Part shown: piece after piece, positions 15,671-24,346 of the stretch | How the letters are laid out: each line of letters starts with the position of its first letter | Numbering within the stretch: the first letter of the stretch is position 1 | NCBI GenBank assembly: GCA_014240165.1 | Contig: JAAZXM010000035.1 | Location: 1-42,478 of the forward strand | DNA length: 42,478 nucleotides | Direction: 5' to 3' | From: Myxococcales bacterium | GTDB taxonomy: Bacteria; Myxococcota_A; UBA9160; UBA4427 | Notes under the pieces: generated by a model | The model's input: only the letters and a program-made list of their open reading frames with translations | Database searches by the model: none | What the model was told of the DNA's origin: nothing | Made by a program: the position numbers and the translations under genes

Positions 15671-16636
15671 TTGGAGCCGACCGAAACCCGGGCCGAAGAG
15701 CCCGATCTGCACCAGGGCCAGGCCATCCGAGAAAACCAGACTCTGCCGGCTTCCGCCCTGGCAGCGCGGAGCGCAGCGGGAGGCGTCCTGATGGGCCTGG
15801 CGAACCTGGTCCCGGGCATCAGCGGCGGGACCATGCTCCTCGCGGCGGGGGTCTATCCGAGCTTCATCTCGGCGATTGCCGAAGTCACCACCGGGCGTTT
15901 CAAGCCGCGCTCGCTCCTGGTTCTGGGGGTCATCGCGGGGAGCGCAGGCCTGGCCATCTTGCTTCTGGCCGGTACGATGAAGACCCTCGTCGTGGAGCAG
16001 CGCTGGATCATGTACAGCCTCTTCATCGGTCTCACCCTGGGCGGGGTTCCCCTGGTCTGGCGATTGGCTCGCCCCGCCACGCCGGGTCTTGGGCTCGGCG
16101 CGGTCGCGGCCTTCGCGGTGATGGTCCTCATGTCCCTGGGTGAAACCGCGAGTACGGAGGACGAGGCCAATACGGCCCTGCTGGTTCTCTCGGGTCTCGC
16201 GGGGGCCTCGGCCATGATCTTGCCGGGCATCAGCGGTGGGTACCTGCTTTTGCTCCTGGGACAGTATGAACCCATCCTCGGTGCCATCGACGGGCTCAAG
16301 GACGCCCTGGTCTCGGGAGGCTTCGAAGTCGCCGCGCTGGCCGGCCCCGCTGAAATCCTGGCGCCCGTGGGCGTCGGCGTCCTGGTGGGCATTGTGGGTG
16401 TCGCCAATCTGCTCCGCTGGCTGCTGGATCGCATGGAGAAACCGACTCTCGGCATGCTGCTCGGGCTGCTGCTCGGCTCCGTGGTTGGCCTCTACCCCTT
16501 CCAGGGTTCAGAGCCCGCGGCCGGCCCTTCCGCGGGGCAAGCCGCCGCCGCGATCGGCCTGGTTCTGGTGGGGCTCGCAGCCACCCTGGCAGTGGACCGT
16601 GTCGGACGCGGCAAGGACACGGGCCAGGAAGGCTGA
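15671..16636 (+). CDS. DUF368 family polytopic membrane protein
   Basis: Integral membrane protein of about 321 residues with eight or so helices. The family signatures are two repeats of a PGxSGG motif: ANLVPGISGGTMLLAAGVY near the N-terminus and MILPGISGGYLLLLLGQYEPIL in the middle, which suggests an internal duplication as in DedA or undecaprenyl-phosphate carrier families. Some DUF368 proteins (PopT) have been reported as polyprenyl-phosphate translocases; whether this member does so is unknown. TTG at 15671 is chosen because a GGGGGGA stretch lies 6 bases upstream and the first in-frame ATG (15791) falls at the start of the first signature helix. The long open frame further upstream is antisense to the SRAP gene. 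Confidence 0.82.
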   Translation: MEPTETRAEEPDLHQGQAIRENQTLPASALAARSAAGGVLMGLANLVPGISGGTMLLAAGVYPSFISAIAEVTTGRFKPRSLLVLGVIAGSAGLAILLLAGTMKTLVVEQRWIMYSLFIGLTLGGVPLVWRLARPATPGLGLGAVAAFAVMVLMSLGETASTEDEANTALLVLSGLAGASAMILPGISGGYLLLLLGQYEPILGAIDGLKDALVSGGFEVAALAGPAEILAPVGVGVLVGIVGVANLLRWLLDRMEKPTLGMLLGLLLGSVVGLYPFQGSEPAAGPSAGQAAAAIGLVLVGLAATLAVDRVGRGKDTGQEG

Positions 16637-16651
16637 CGCCGCCGAGGTCCT

Positions 16652-17521
16652 TCAGCTTCGCGCGGGGCGAGCCGAGCGCTGGGCTCGGTTCCCGGGGCGG
16701 CGTTTGGACGCGCCGCGCCGGGTTGTCGGCAGCCGATCGGCGTAGGTCTTGAGCCGGCGCACCTCCTCGGCGCGAAGCGGCCGCGCCATGCCCGCGGCGA
16801 GTCGTCCCAATGAGAGGGGCCCCATCCGGGTACGGACGAGTTTCTTGACCGGCCGCCCGAGGGCCAACATCATGCGCCGAATCTGGCGCTTGCGGCCTTC
16901 GGTGAGGGTCAGGACGAAACTCGTGGTGCCATTGTCGGGATCCGCGCGCACCTGGGCCACCTGGGCGGGTGCGGTTCGCCCGTCCTCGAGATAGACCCCC
17001 TTCTCGAGGCGGCTGATGTGTTCCGCATCGATCTCGCCTTTGACCAGTACCCGGTAATCCTTTTCGCTCTGGTGCGAGGGGTGGAGGAGCTTCTGGGTCA
17101 GGTCGCCGTCATTGGTGAGGAGCAAGAGACCCGAACTGTCCCGGTCGAGGCGGCCGACGGGGTGAATGGATCCAACGCCATCGGGCAGAAGATGCATCAC
17201 GGTTTTCCGTCCATGGGGGTCGGAAACCGTGGTGACCACCCCGGTCGGCTTGTGGAGCATCCAGTAGCGGGGGCGCTCGCGCCGAATGCGTTCGCCATCC
17301 ACCCGCACTTCGTCTTCTACCGCATTGGCACAATCGCCGAGCTTTGCCTTGCGGCCATTGACCATCACCCGCCCGCTTCGGATCAAATCTTCCGAACCTC
17401 TCCGGGAGGCGAGACCCGCGGCGGCCAGAATTTTCTGTACGCGGATCTTTCCGTCTGCCTCCTCGGGGTTTTGGGCAGAGGAGCGCTTTCGAACGTGCCG
17501 GGGGGAACGACCGTGAGCCAT
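16652..17521 (-). CDS. rluB: 23S rRNA pseudouridine synthase, RluB/RsuA family
   Basis: Converts a specific uridine in rRNA to pseudouridine. An S4 RNA-binding domain (about 26-75, IRVQKILAAAGLASRRGSE) is followed by the catalytic domain with the aspartate in GRLDRDSSGLLLLTNDG (Asp126) and the C-terminal GRKRQIRRM block. The tail is rich in Arg and Lys. The ATG is 4 bases after the scpB stop codon, so the extended frame to 17638 is excluded. The scpA-scpB-rluB order is common in many bacteria. RluB is the most likely identity; RluE or RluF relatives are less so. Confidence 0.9.
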   Translation of the reverse strand: MAHGRSPRHVRKRSSAQNPEEADGKIRVQKILAAAGLASRRGSEDLIRSGRVMVNGRKAKLGDCANAVEDEVRVDGERIRRERPRYWMLHKPTGVVTTVSDPHGRKTVMHLLPDGVGSIHPVGRLDRDSSGLLLLTNDGDLTQKLLHPSHQSEKDYRVLVKGEIDAEHISRLEKGVYLEDGRTAPAQVAQVRADPDNGTTSFVLTLTEGRKRQIRRMMLALGRPVKKLVRTRMGPLSLGRLAAGMARPLRAEEVRRLKTYADRLPTTRRGASKRRPGNRAQRSARPARS

Positions 17522-17525
17522 GGGT

Positions 17526-18278
17526 TTACTCGCGAACCTCGGGCGTGTCGGGGGGCGCGGGCTCAGACGAGGAAACCATGGCCTCGAGTTCTTCGCTCTC
17601 CGCTGCCTCGTTGGTGGCCTCGGCCCCTGCCGGGTCATCGTTCGCTTCGAAAGGTGCGTCCGCTTCGTCAGGGGCTTCTGAATCCGGGGTATCGGCGTCG
17701 GCCGCCTCCTCGGATGAGGGCGCTTCTTCTCCGGCCAATTCCACCCCCTGCTCCCGGGCGAGTTCCTCGAGTTCGCGCAAGGAGGGCAGTTGCTTCAGGG
17801 ATTCGAGACCGAAGACCTCGAGGAAGCGCTTGCCCGTGCCATAGATCAGGGGACGGCCCGGGACTTCGCGTTGCCCCAGGATTCGCAAAAGCCGCCGGTC
17901 CAAGAGGCTCTTCAGGATTGCGCCCGAGTCCACCCCGCGGACCGCTTCGATCTCGGCCCGGGTGAGGGGTTGCTTGTAGGCAACGATGGCCAGAGTCTCC
18001 AGCGCGGCTTGGGATAGACGCAACGGGCGATCCTTGCGCAGTTGCTGGACGTAGCCCGCAAATTCGGGGCGGGTGCGCAGCTGGAAGCCGCCGGCGACCT
18101 CCCAAATCTCGAAGCCCCGTCCCTGCTCCTGGTATTCGGTATTGAGTTCGTTGACGCGATCCTTGGCAAGCCCGGGCTGAAGGCCCGGGACGATACCGAC
18201 CAGGCGCTGAATGCTCACCGGTTCCGGAGAGGCCAGGATCAGCGCTTCGATGATGCGCCGTTGTTCGGAAGCTTCCAT
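17526..18278 (-). CDS. scpB: Segregation and condensation protein B
   Basis: Kleisin-interacting winged-helix protein of the SMC-ScpAB condensin, needed for chromosome segregation. The conserved core (1-165) includes LRLSQAALETLAIVAYKQPLTRAEIEAVRGV and RPLIYGTGKRFLEVFGL. The last 75 or so residues are an acidic, low-complexity tail rich in Glu, Asp, Ala and Pro, longer than usual. The ATG has GAGGA 6 bases upstream and follows scpA by 9 bases. The smc gene itself is not in the window. Confidence 0.94.
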   Translation of the reverse strand: MEASEQRRIIEALILASPEPVSIQRLVGIVPGLQPGLAKDRVNELNTEYQEQGRGFEIWEVAGGFQLRTRPEFAGYVQQLRKDRPLRLSQAALETLAIVAYKQPLTRAEIEAVRGVDSGAILKSLLDRRLLRILGQREVPGRPLIYGTGKRFLEVFGLESLKQLPSLRELEELAREQGVELAGEEAPSSEEAADADTPDSEAPDEADAPFEANDDPAGAEATNEAAESEELEAMVSSSEPAPPDTPEVRE

Positions 18279-18287
18279 CTCAAATCC

Positions 18288-19139
18288 TCACATGGTATCC
18301 GTAATGCGATCGGCCCAATTCAGGGCCGAGTCGGAGTCGCGAACCGCACGCAATCGAATTTCGCCTTGGGGAACGCCCGACTCATTGAGGCTCTGGAAGA
18401 GCCGTAGCGCAGACAGCCTTGCGAGTTCGAGTACGGCGAGAAAGGTGGCGATGACCATGGTTCGTCCTGGGGCTGCGGCCGTGCCCAGGTTGAAGATCTG
18501 GGTGAATTCGACCGTATCCTTGTCATCGAAGAGGCCCATGACGTAGATCATCCGGTCACGAACCGTGACCTCCTCGCTCTCGACCATGTGCTGAAGGTTC
18601 GCGCCTGGGGCTGTAGCGAGAACGGTACGAAACGCCTCCAGCAGATCGAAGAGGCCGACTTCGATCTCTCGCGTCGCCTCGGGGGTGGGTTCCGGGCCCG
18701 GACCGTGTGCCCGGTAAACGTCGCGTCCGAGCAATCGGCGCTGGGAGAGGGTTTCCGCGGCCTCTTTATATCGTTGGTATTCAAGCAGGCGAGCCACCAA
18801 TTCGGCCCTGGGATCGACGGCTTCTTCGTCCGTGCCGTCGCCCTCCCTGGGCAGGAGCATCCGGCTCTTGATCAGCGCCAGGGTCGCGGCCATCAAGAGG
18901 TACTCGCCCGCCACGTCGATATTCAAATCCTCCATCATCTCGATGTAGGCGAGGTATTGCTCGCCGATCTGGGCGATGGGGATATCGACGATTTCGACTT
19001 CGTTCTGCCGAATCAGGTGGAGCAGGAGATCCAGCGGCCCCTCGAAAAGCGGCAGCTTGACCGCATAGGCTGCGTCGGTATCGCTGCCTTCGCGGATCGA
19101 TGGAGCGCCAAGCTCGCTATGGGCATCACTCATGGTCAT
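18288..19139 (-). CDS. scpA: Segregation and condensation protein A (kleisin)
   Basis: The kleisin subunit that bridges SMC heads. The N-terminal segment YAVKLPLFEGPLDLLLHLI, then IVDIPIAQIGEQYLAYIEMM and EYLLMAATLALIKSRMLLP, are the hallmark of ScpA. The length of about 283 residues is normal. Two ATG codons lie two codons apart (19139 and 19133), both with weak Shine-Dalgarno sequences, so the exact start is uncertain. A much longer frame to 19430 runs into the cca gene and is rejected. A candidate promoter precedes it in the 121-base gap after cca. Confidence 0.93.
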   Translation of the reverse strand: MTMSDAHSELGAPSIREGSDTDAAYAVKLPLFEGPLDLLLHLIRQNEVEIVDIPIAQIGEQYLAYIEMMEDLNIDVAGEYLLMAATLALIKSRMLLPREGDGTDEEAVDPRAELVARLLEYQRYKEAAETLSQRRLLGRDVYRAHGPGPEPTPEATREIEVGLFDLLEAFRTVLATAPGANLQHMVESEEVTVRDRMIYVMGLFDDKDTVEFTQIFNLGTAAAPGRTMVIATFLAVLELARLSALRLFQSLNESGVPQGEIRLRAVRDSDSALNWADRITDTM

Positions 19140-19201
19140 TCGATGGAGACGCCAAGGGGGGAGCTGTGGGTGGGCGGGGGCCCATATCGGCCTCCGCGCC
19201 G

Positions 19202-19230
19202 AGTATGAGGGATTCCACCCACCGGGGCAA
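19202..19230 (-). promoter_or_regulatory. Candidate sigma-70 promoter for scpA-scpB-rluB
   Basis: On the minus strand TTGCCC, 17 bases, CATACT. The spacing is ideal, and the hexamers match the vegetative consensus moderately. The start would be near 19195, about 55 bases before scpA, in the only sizeable gap between mutS and rluB. Confidence 0.4.
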
Positions 19231-19260
19231 CTTCTCGTCCCGGATCGTACCTGGGTGCCC

Positions 19261-20583
19261 TCACCGTTGTTTCCGGGTGGGTGATCGCGCGGCATGACGG
19301 CGTGCCCACTCCACCGCAAGCGCAGTCGCCTCCTCGCGATTCGCGATGGCCCCGTCCAGATGGGCAGCCCGAATCGTGGCCAATGCCTTTCCCAGGGCCG
19401 GGCCCTCGAGCCCGAGTTGAAGCAGGTCATCCCCGGATAGGGGAGCGCGTCGGCTGCGGTCCTCGGCTGCCCAGCGCAGGATCCGCCGGCGACTCAGTGG
19501 CTCGGAACACGCGTAGAGCGCGAGCAGGGTTTCCTCCCCGGTACCGCTCAGCACGCGGTCGATCGCCCCGCGTCCCCGAGCCTTCCCGAGCCGCCGCAAG
19601 ATCCGCCCCCTTTCCTGACCGAACCCGGCGATGCGCTCCTCGGCATCGCCCCGGATCGAGAGGCGTTGCATGACCCGGCGCCGAAGGGCGGGCTTTAGCG
19701 GGGCGAGCCAGACCGAGAGCCCCGCCACCCAGGGCCGAAACCGGTTCGTGCGCCAGGGGGGATCGGCCAGGGCCTTGCCCAAGCGTCGCATGGGGGCGGT
19801 GGCAGATTTGGGCCAATCCAGGCCCGCTTCGAGACGCGAGAGTGCGCCCCATCGCGCCAACAAGCGCAAGGCGAGGACGGGATCCAAGCCCAAGCTCACA
19901 TCCCCGAAGAGTTTCTCGAACTCCCGACGCAGGCGATCGCCGCTCACCCCCGCGAACGCGTCGTCGGCCAGGGCCCTGCGAATCGCGGCGTGGGTCGGGC
20001 GTGCCAGGCTGAATCCGAGCCGGGGAAGCAAACGGGCGGCGCGCAGGATGCGGGTGGCATCGTCATGAAAGCTCTCCGGGTGAAGAACCCTCAGCCGACC
20101 CGCGCGCAGATCCTCGACGCCGCTGCAGACATCCTTGACTTCGAGGGGCTTGCCGCCGCGTTCGGTCAGGGCGATGGCCAGGGTATTGAAAGTAAAATCC
20201 CGACGGAGCAGGTCCTCGTCCAAGGAACCCGGGCGAACCTTGGGCAAGGCGCCGGGCCGGGCGTAGGTCTCGGTTCGCGCACCGGCGAGATCGATCGCAC
20301 CCTCGGGCACCTGGATCCGCAGGGTTCCGAAGCGGCCATGCTCGACCACCTGGGCCTCTCGTGGCGCTGCACTCCGGGCGATCGACCCTGCATCCGCCGA
20401 GGGAACCACGAGCAGGTCGATGTCCCGGGGATTACGCCCGAGCAGGATATCCCGCACCGGCCCGCCCACGAGGTAGAGATCCGCCTGGGCGGCGCTGGCC
20501 TTGGCCGCCAGGCCCTCCACCAAGGGCAACAGGAGCGGCGGAAGGCTCGCCAGCACACGGTCCCGAGGGATCCGGGCGCTCAT
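19261..20583 (-). CDS. cca: CCA tRNA nucleotidyltransferase / poly(A) polymerase family protein
   Basis: Class II nucleotidyltransferase that probably adds or repairs the CCA end of tRNA. The head domain has LVGGPVRDILLG (38-49) and the metal-binding DID motif (54-56). RRDFTFNTLA (about 127-136) is the usual second signature, and RILRAARLLPRLGF follows. The C-terminal half is basic and has no evident HD phosphohydrolase motif. At 440 residues it fits the CCA enzymes; a poly(A) polymerase cannot be fully excluded. The ATG overlaps the xerD stop by 4 bases. Confidence 0.88.
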   Translation of the reverse strand: MSARIPRDRVLASLPPLLLPLVEGLAAKASAAQADLYLVGGPVRDILLGRNPRDIDLLVVPSADAGSIARSAAPREAQVVEHGRFGTLRIQVPEGAIDLAGARTETYARPGALPKVRPGSLDEDLLRRDFTFNTLAIALTERGGKPLEVKDVCSGVEDLRAGRLRVLHPESFHDDATRILRAARLLPRLGFSLARPTHAAIRRALADDAFAGVSGDRLRREFEKLFGDVSLGLDPVLALRLLARWGALSRLEAGLDWPKSATAPMRRLGKALADPPWRTNRFRPWVAGLSVWLAPLKPALRRRVMQRLSIRGDAEERIAGFGQERGRILRRLGKARGRGAIDRVLSGTGEETLLALYACSEPLSRRRILRWAAEDRSRRAPLSGDDLLQLGLEGPALGKALATIRAAHLDGAIANREEATALAVEWARRHAARSPTRKQR

Positions 20584-21536
20584 CGTCGGCCCGGCCTCCC
20601 CGTGCCTCGGGGATGGCGCTCCTCGACCGTATCCCGCAGGCGTCCGCGGCTGACATGGGTGTAGACCTGGGTCGTGGAGAGATCCGAGTGTCCAAGCATG
20701 GCCTGGATGGAGCGGAGGTCGGCGCCCCCCTCGAGCAAATCCGTCGCAAAGGCGTGTCGCAGCACATGGGGAGAGACCCGGGCCGCATCGATCCCCGCCT
20801 TGCGCGCCAGCTTGCGAAGGAGCAGAAAGAAATTCTGCCGAGTCATGGGCGATCCCCGGCGGCTGAGGAAGAGCCCACTTTCGCGATCCGGGCGCTTTCC
20901 CAGCAGCCCTGGGCGCCCGTCGCGCAAATAGGTGGCCAGCGCTTCGAGGCTGGATTCCCCGACCGGGACCACCCTCTCCTTTTGCCCCTTACCTCGAACT
21001 CGAAGCAGCCCCCCGCGCGCATCGAATGCCGAAAGCGGGAGGCCCACCAACTCGCTTACGCGAAGCCCCGAGCCGTAGAGCAGCTCGATCATCGCTCGGT
21101 CGCGCATTCCCAGCGGAGTACTCGTATCCACGCCTTCCAGAAGCTTCTCGGTTTCATCGGGCCGAAGCACCCTCGGCAGGCTGCGCGCTTGACGCGGGCC
21201 TTGGACGCCCTCCAGGGGATCCGATTCGAGCCATTCTCGGCTGGCCGCGAAGGCGATCATCCGCCGCAGGGCAGAGAGGATCCGGGCACGGCTGCTGGCT
21301 GCCAGGCCCTCATCCGCGAGCCGGTCGATGAAGCCGAGGACGCAACCTCGGGTGAGCTCTTCGGGGCGAGTGATTCCGACGCTCTCGGCATGCTGGATGA
21401 AACGCGTCAGATCACTGGCGTAGGCTTCAATGGTTTTCTTGGCCAGGCCTCGTTCCAGGCGGGCATGGTTGAGATAGCGGTCGCGCAAGCCGTCCAGGTC
21501 CAGCGGATCGCCGCCCCAGGATGCGCCGCGTGCCAT
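20580..21536 (-). CDS. xerD: Site-specific tyrosine recombinase, XerD type
   Basis: Resolves chromosome dimers at dif. The N-terminal SAM-like domain (12-108) precedes the catalytic domain with Arg159 (GSGLRVSEL), Lys183 (RGKGQKER), His257 and Arg260 (HVLRHAFAT), His283 (LGHSDLSTTQ) and the nucleophile Tyr292 (VYTH). The LGHSDLSTTQVYTH block favours XerD over XerC. The length of 318 residues is slightly above the usual 300. The ATG shares one base with the glnD stop (TAATG), so the extended frame to 21746 is excluded. A dif site was not recognised in the window. Confidence 0.92.
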   Translation of the reverse strand: MARGASWGGDPLDLDGLRDRYLNHARLERGLAKKTIEAYASDLTRFIQHAESVGITRPEELTRGCVLGFIDRLADEGLAASSRARILSALRRMIAFAASREWLESDPLEGVQGPRQARSLPRVLRPDETEKLLEGVDTSTPLGMRDRAMIELLYGSGLRVSELVGLPLSAFDARGGLLRVRGKGQKERVVPVGESSLEALATYLRDGRPGLLGKRPDRESGLFLSRRGSPMTRQNFFLLLRKLARKAGIDAARVSPHVLRHAFATDLLEGGADLRSIQAMLGHSDLSTTQVYTHVSRGRLRDTVEERHPRGTGRPGRR

Positions 21537-24346
21537 TATGCCCCGCCCCCCTGCCCCGGGCCTGTGGGGTCGTCGGACGTCCGGTCCTGGGCGGCGGCCA
21601 GCAACCCGTCGCGCAAGCGATCCAGCGCCTCGGTATCGCGCAGCTTTCGCCCATCCGCACCCTTGAGGTAGAAGGTGTCGGTGACCTGATCCTTGATGGT
21701 CGCGGCTTTGGAGATGTAGATCTCGAGGCCCTGCTCCCCGAGGCAATGGGTGACGTCGTAGAGAAGACCGATGCGATCATCTGCGATCACATCCACCAAG
21801 GTGTAGAAATCACTTTCGGTATTCGAGACGAGCACCCGGGGCGCTTTGCGTGCGGGGAGTGCCGGCAGTCCGAGTGGACGGGGTGCCCGGGCCATCAGGG
21901 CCTCTACGGCGAGTTCGCCCGAGAGGACCCGCTGAAGATTTTCTTCGAATTCCTGCCAGGCGAACTCCCGCTCCTCGGGTCCCCCGGGCGGGGAAGCCAG
22001 GCGGTAGATCTCGAGGGCCAGGCCCGAGCGGCTGGTATAGACATTGGAGCCCAGGATATTGAAGCCATGGGCGGATAGGGTTCCAGCCACGTTGGCATAG
22101 AGCCCATGGGCATCCGCCGTGCAGAGAATGAATTCGCTGAACCCGCCCCGCATCTCCCGAAACGCGGTGGTGGGCTCTCTCTTCTCGGCGTGTCGCAGAA
22201 CCACCTGGGCGTGGCGGGCGATTTGCTTCGGCGTATGGGTAATGAAATAACGCCGGGGCATGCCCTCGAAGAAGGCCTCGACGTTGTTCTGGCCTACGCC
22301 CTGGCGGGTGAGTTCCTCGCGCGCGCCATCTCGGCGCACCTCCACCCTTGCTTCGATCAACTCCATTGCCTTGTCGGGATTATCCGCCCCGGTCTCGAGC
22401 ATTTCCGCGGCTCGCTCGTAGAGTTCGCGAAGCAATTGCCCCTTCCAATCCGTCCAGGCATCTCGTGAAGAGGCGCGGATATCCGCGAAGGTCGAGAGGT
22501 AGAGGTTGCGGAGGTTGATGCGATCGCCGCAAAGTTGAGCCAATTCAAGAATCAGGCGAGAGTCCGACAGATCACGACTCTGGGCGAGGTGGGACATGAG
22601 AAGGTGATGCTCGACGATGAAGAGAACGCGCGCAGTTCGCTCCTCGGAAAGGCCGAGCCGCGCTAGCGAAGCCGCCGCCCGCACCGCTCCTTTACGAGAG
22701 TGCTCTCCCCCGAAGCCCTTTCCGATATCGTGAAGAAGGCATCCCAGGTAGAGCGCGGGTCGGTCGTCAACTTCCTCCATGAGTTCCGAGAGTTCGGGCA
22801 TGGAGCGACGGTATTTGCCGAGCCAGAGTCGGCGAAGCTCCTCCACAAGAAAAATCGAATGAACGTCCACGGTGTAGGTGTGATAGATCACGTGCTGCCA
22901 GCGACAAACGACGTGCGCCCACTCGGGAACGAAGGCAGCCAGGAGCCCGATATCGTTCATCATCATCAGGCTTCGCATGACCCGGGTGCGCGAGTTCAGG
23001 ATCCGCATGAAGCAAGCAGAGAAGGCGGAGTCCGCGCGTTTGCTCTCGTCGATCAAGCCGAGGTTTTCCCGGATGAAGCGTTGGGCCATGCGGGAGAGGG
23101 GAACGTCGTGGTTCTGTGCGACCTCGAAGGCCATCAAGAGCCGGATGGGACGTTCGCGAAGATGGCCAGCATGGGGGATCTCCAGATGGTCGTTCGCCAG
23201 GCGGAAACCCTCTTCGACCTCTACGCGCTCCACCTCCATATTGGCCGCGCCAGCGGCCCTCGCCGCGCATTGGGCGATGACGAGTTCGGAGTGGGCCTTG
23301 ATGGCCCGGGCGTGGAGGTAGTAATCCCGCATGAAGCGCTCGACGGGCAGGTCGGGATTATCCGGGGTAAAGCGCAATTCCATCAGGGTGTCGGCGTGCC
23401 CGGTCGAACCCACCTGCTCGGCGGGGAGGTTCTCCATGGTTCCGTAGCCGATTGCCTCGGCTACTTGTTCCTGAACCTCGAAGCTCATCTGGTCGTTGGC
23501 GCGCCCCGCCATCAGGTGTAGTTCGTTTCGGACCCGCCAGATGAAATCCAGGGCGTTCCGGAATTCGCTCATTTCGGCCTCGGTCAGCAATCCGAAATGC
23601 AGCAGGTCATCCAGGTTGCGGAGCGAGGGCTGGGCGCCGCGAGCCACCCAATAAGCCGCGTGGTAATCCCGGAGCGCGCCCGCTCCCTCCTTGACGTTCG
23701 GTTGCAGCAGAAAGAGGGATTCGCCGTATTGACGGTGCCGCCGTTCGAGCAATTCGGTTTGCTCGCCCACAAAGGCGCCCACATCCTGAAGCAACTCGCG
23801 ACGAATGGTATTGGCAAAATCGTGAAAAAATTCGCCATCCCCGCAGAGGAAGCGCGCAGTGAGCACGGTGGTCCGCACGGTGACGTCGGCGCGCCCCATG
23901 GTCAAGGTGTCCTCGATGGTTCGAGTCGCGCAGCCCACCGTCAAGCCGGCATCCCAAAGCCAGTATTGGAGGCGCTCGGCGATACTTGCCACGTAGGGAC
24001 TCAACTCGTTCCGGTAGATGATCAATAGATCGACGTCCGAGTGAATCGACATTTCCCGGCGGGCGAAGCCCCCCACCGCCACCACCGAGACTCCCGACTC
24101 CAATTCTCCGCCCTCGGCGAGGATGAGTTCCTCTGCGACCGCGAAGAGTCTGCGGATCAGGCTATCCGTCATGTCGGAGTTCGCTTCATTGACGAGGCGC
24201 CCCGAGCCCGACTCCCTATGCAGGCCCTTCAGGTAGCCTCGGCCGGCCTCGAGGTAGGAGCGAATCGCCGAGGGAATCGCGCGCTCCAGGGGCAAATCCG
24301 ACGCTTCCAGATCCTCGAGTCGAAGCTCGATTTGAGGGGCAGCCAT
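21536..24346 (-). CDS. glnD: Bifunctional [protein-PII] uridylyltransferase / uridylyl-removing enzyme
   Basis: Nitrogen sensor that adds UMP to PII when glutamine is low and removes it when glutamine is high. The nucleotidyltransferase motif GGFARREMSIHSDVDLL is near residues 90-106, the HD domain with LHDIGKGFGGEHSRKG near 535-550, and two ACT domains (about 730-800 and 830-905) form the glutamine-sensing end. The length of 936 residues is typical. The ATG overlaps the amidase stop (TGATG). PII (glnB) and glutamine synthetase genes are not in the window. Confidence 0.95.
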   Translation of the reverse strand: MAAPQIELRLEDLEASDLPLERAIPSAIRSYLEAGRGYLKGLHRESGSGRLVNEANSDMTDSLIRRLFAVAEELILAEGGELESGVSVVAVGGFARREMSIHSDVDLLIIYRNELSPYVASIAERLQYWLWDAGLTVGCATRTIEDTLTMGRADVTVRTTVLTARFLCGDGEFFHDFANTIRRELLQDVGAFVGEQTELLERRHRQYGESLFLLQPNVKEGAGALRDYHAAYWVARGAQPSLRNLDDLLHFGLLTEAEMSEFRNALDFIWRVRNELHLMAGRANDQMSFEVQEQVAEAIGYGTMENLPAEQVGSTGHADTLMELRFTPDNPDLPVERFMRDYYLHARAIKAHSELVIAQCAARAAGAANMEVERVEVEEGFRLANDHLEIPHAGHLRERPIRLLMAFEVAQNHDVPLSRMAQRFIRENLGLIDESKRADSAFSACFMRILNSRTRVMRSLMMMNDIGLLAAFVPEWAHVVCRWQHVIYHTYTVDVHSIFLVEELRRLWLGKYRRSMPELSELMEEVDDRPALYLGCLLHDIGKGFGGEHSRKGAVRAAASLARLGLSEERTARVLFIVEHHLLMSHLAQSRDLSDSRLILELAQLCGDRINLRNLYLSTFADIRASSRDAWTDWKGQLLRELYERAAEMLETGADNPDKAMELIEARVEVRRDGAREELTRQGVGQNNVEAFFEGMPRRYFITHTPKQIARHAQVVLRHAEKREPTTAFREMRGGFSEFILCTADAHGLYANVAGTLSAHGFNILGSNVYTSRSGLALEIYRLASPPGGPEEREFAWQEFEENLQRVLSGELAVEALMARAPRPLGLPALPARKAPRVLVSNTESDFYTLVDVIADDRIGLLYDVTHCLGEQGLEIYISKAATIKDQVTDTFYLKGADGRKLRDTEALDRLRDGLLAAAQDRTSDDPTGPGQGGGA

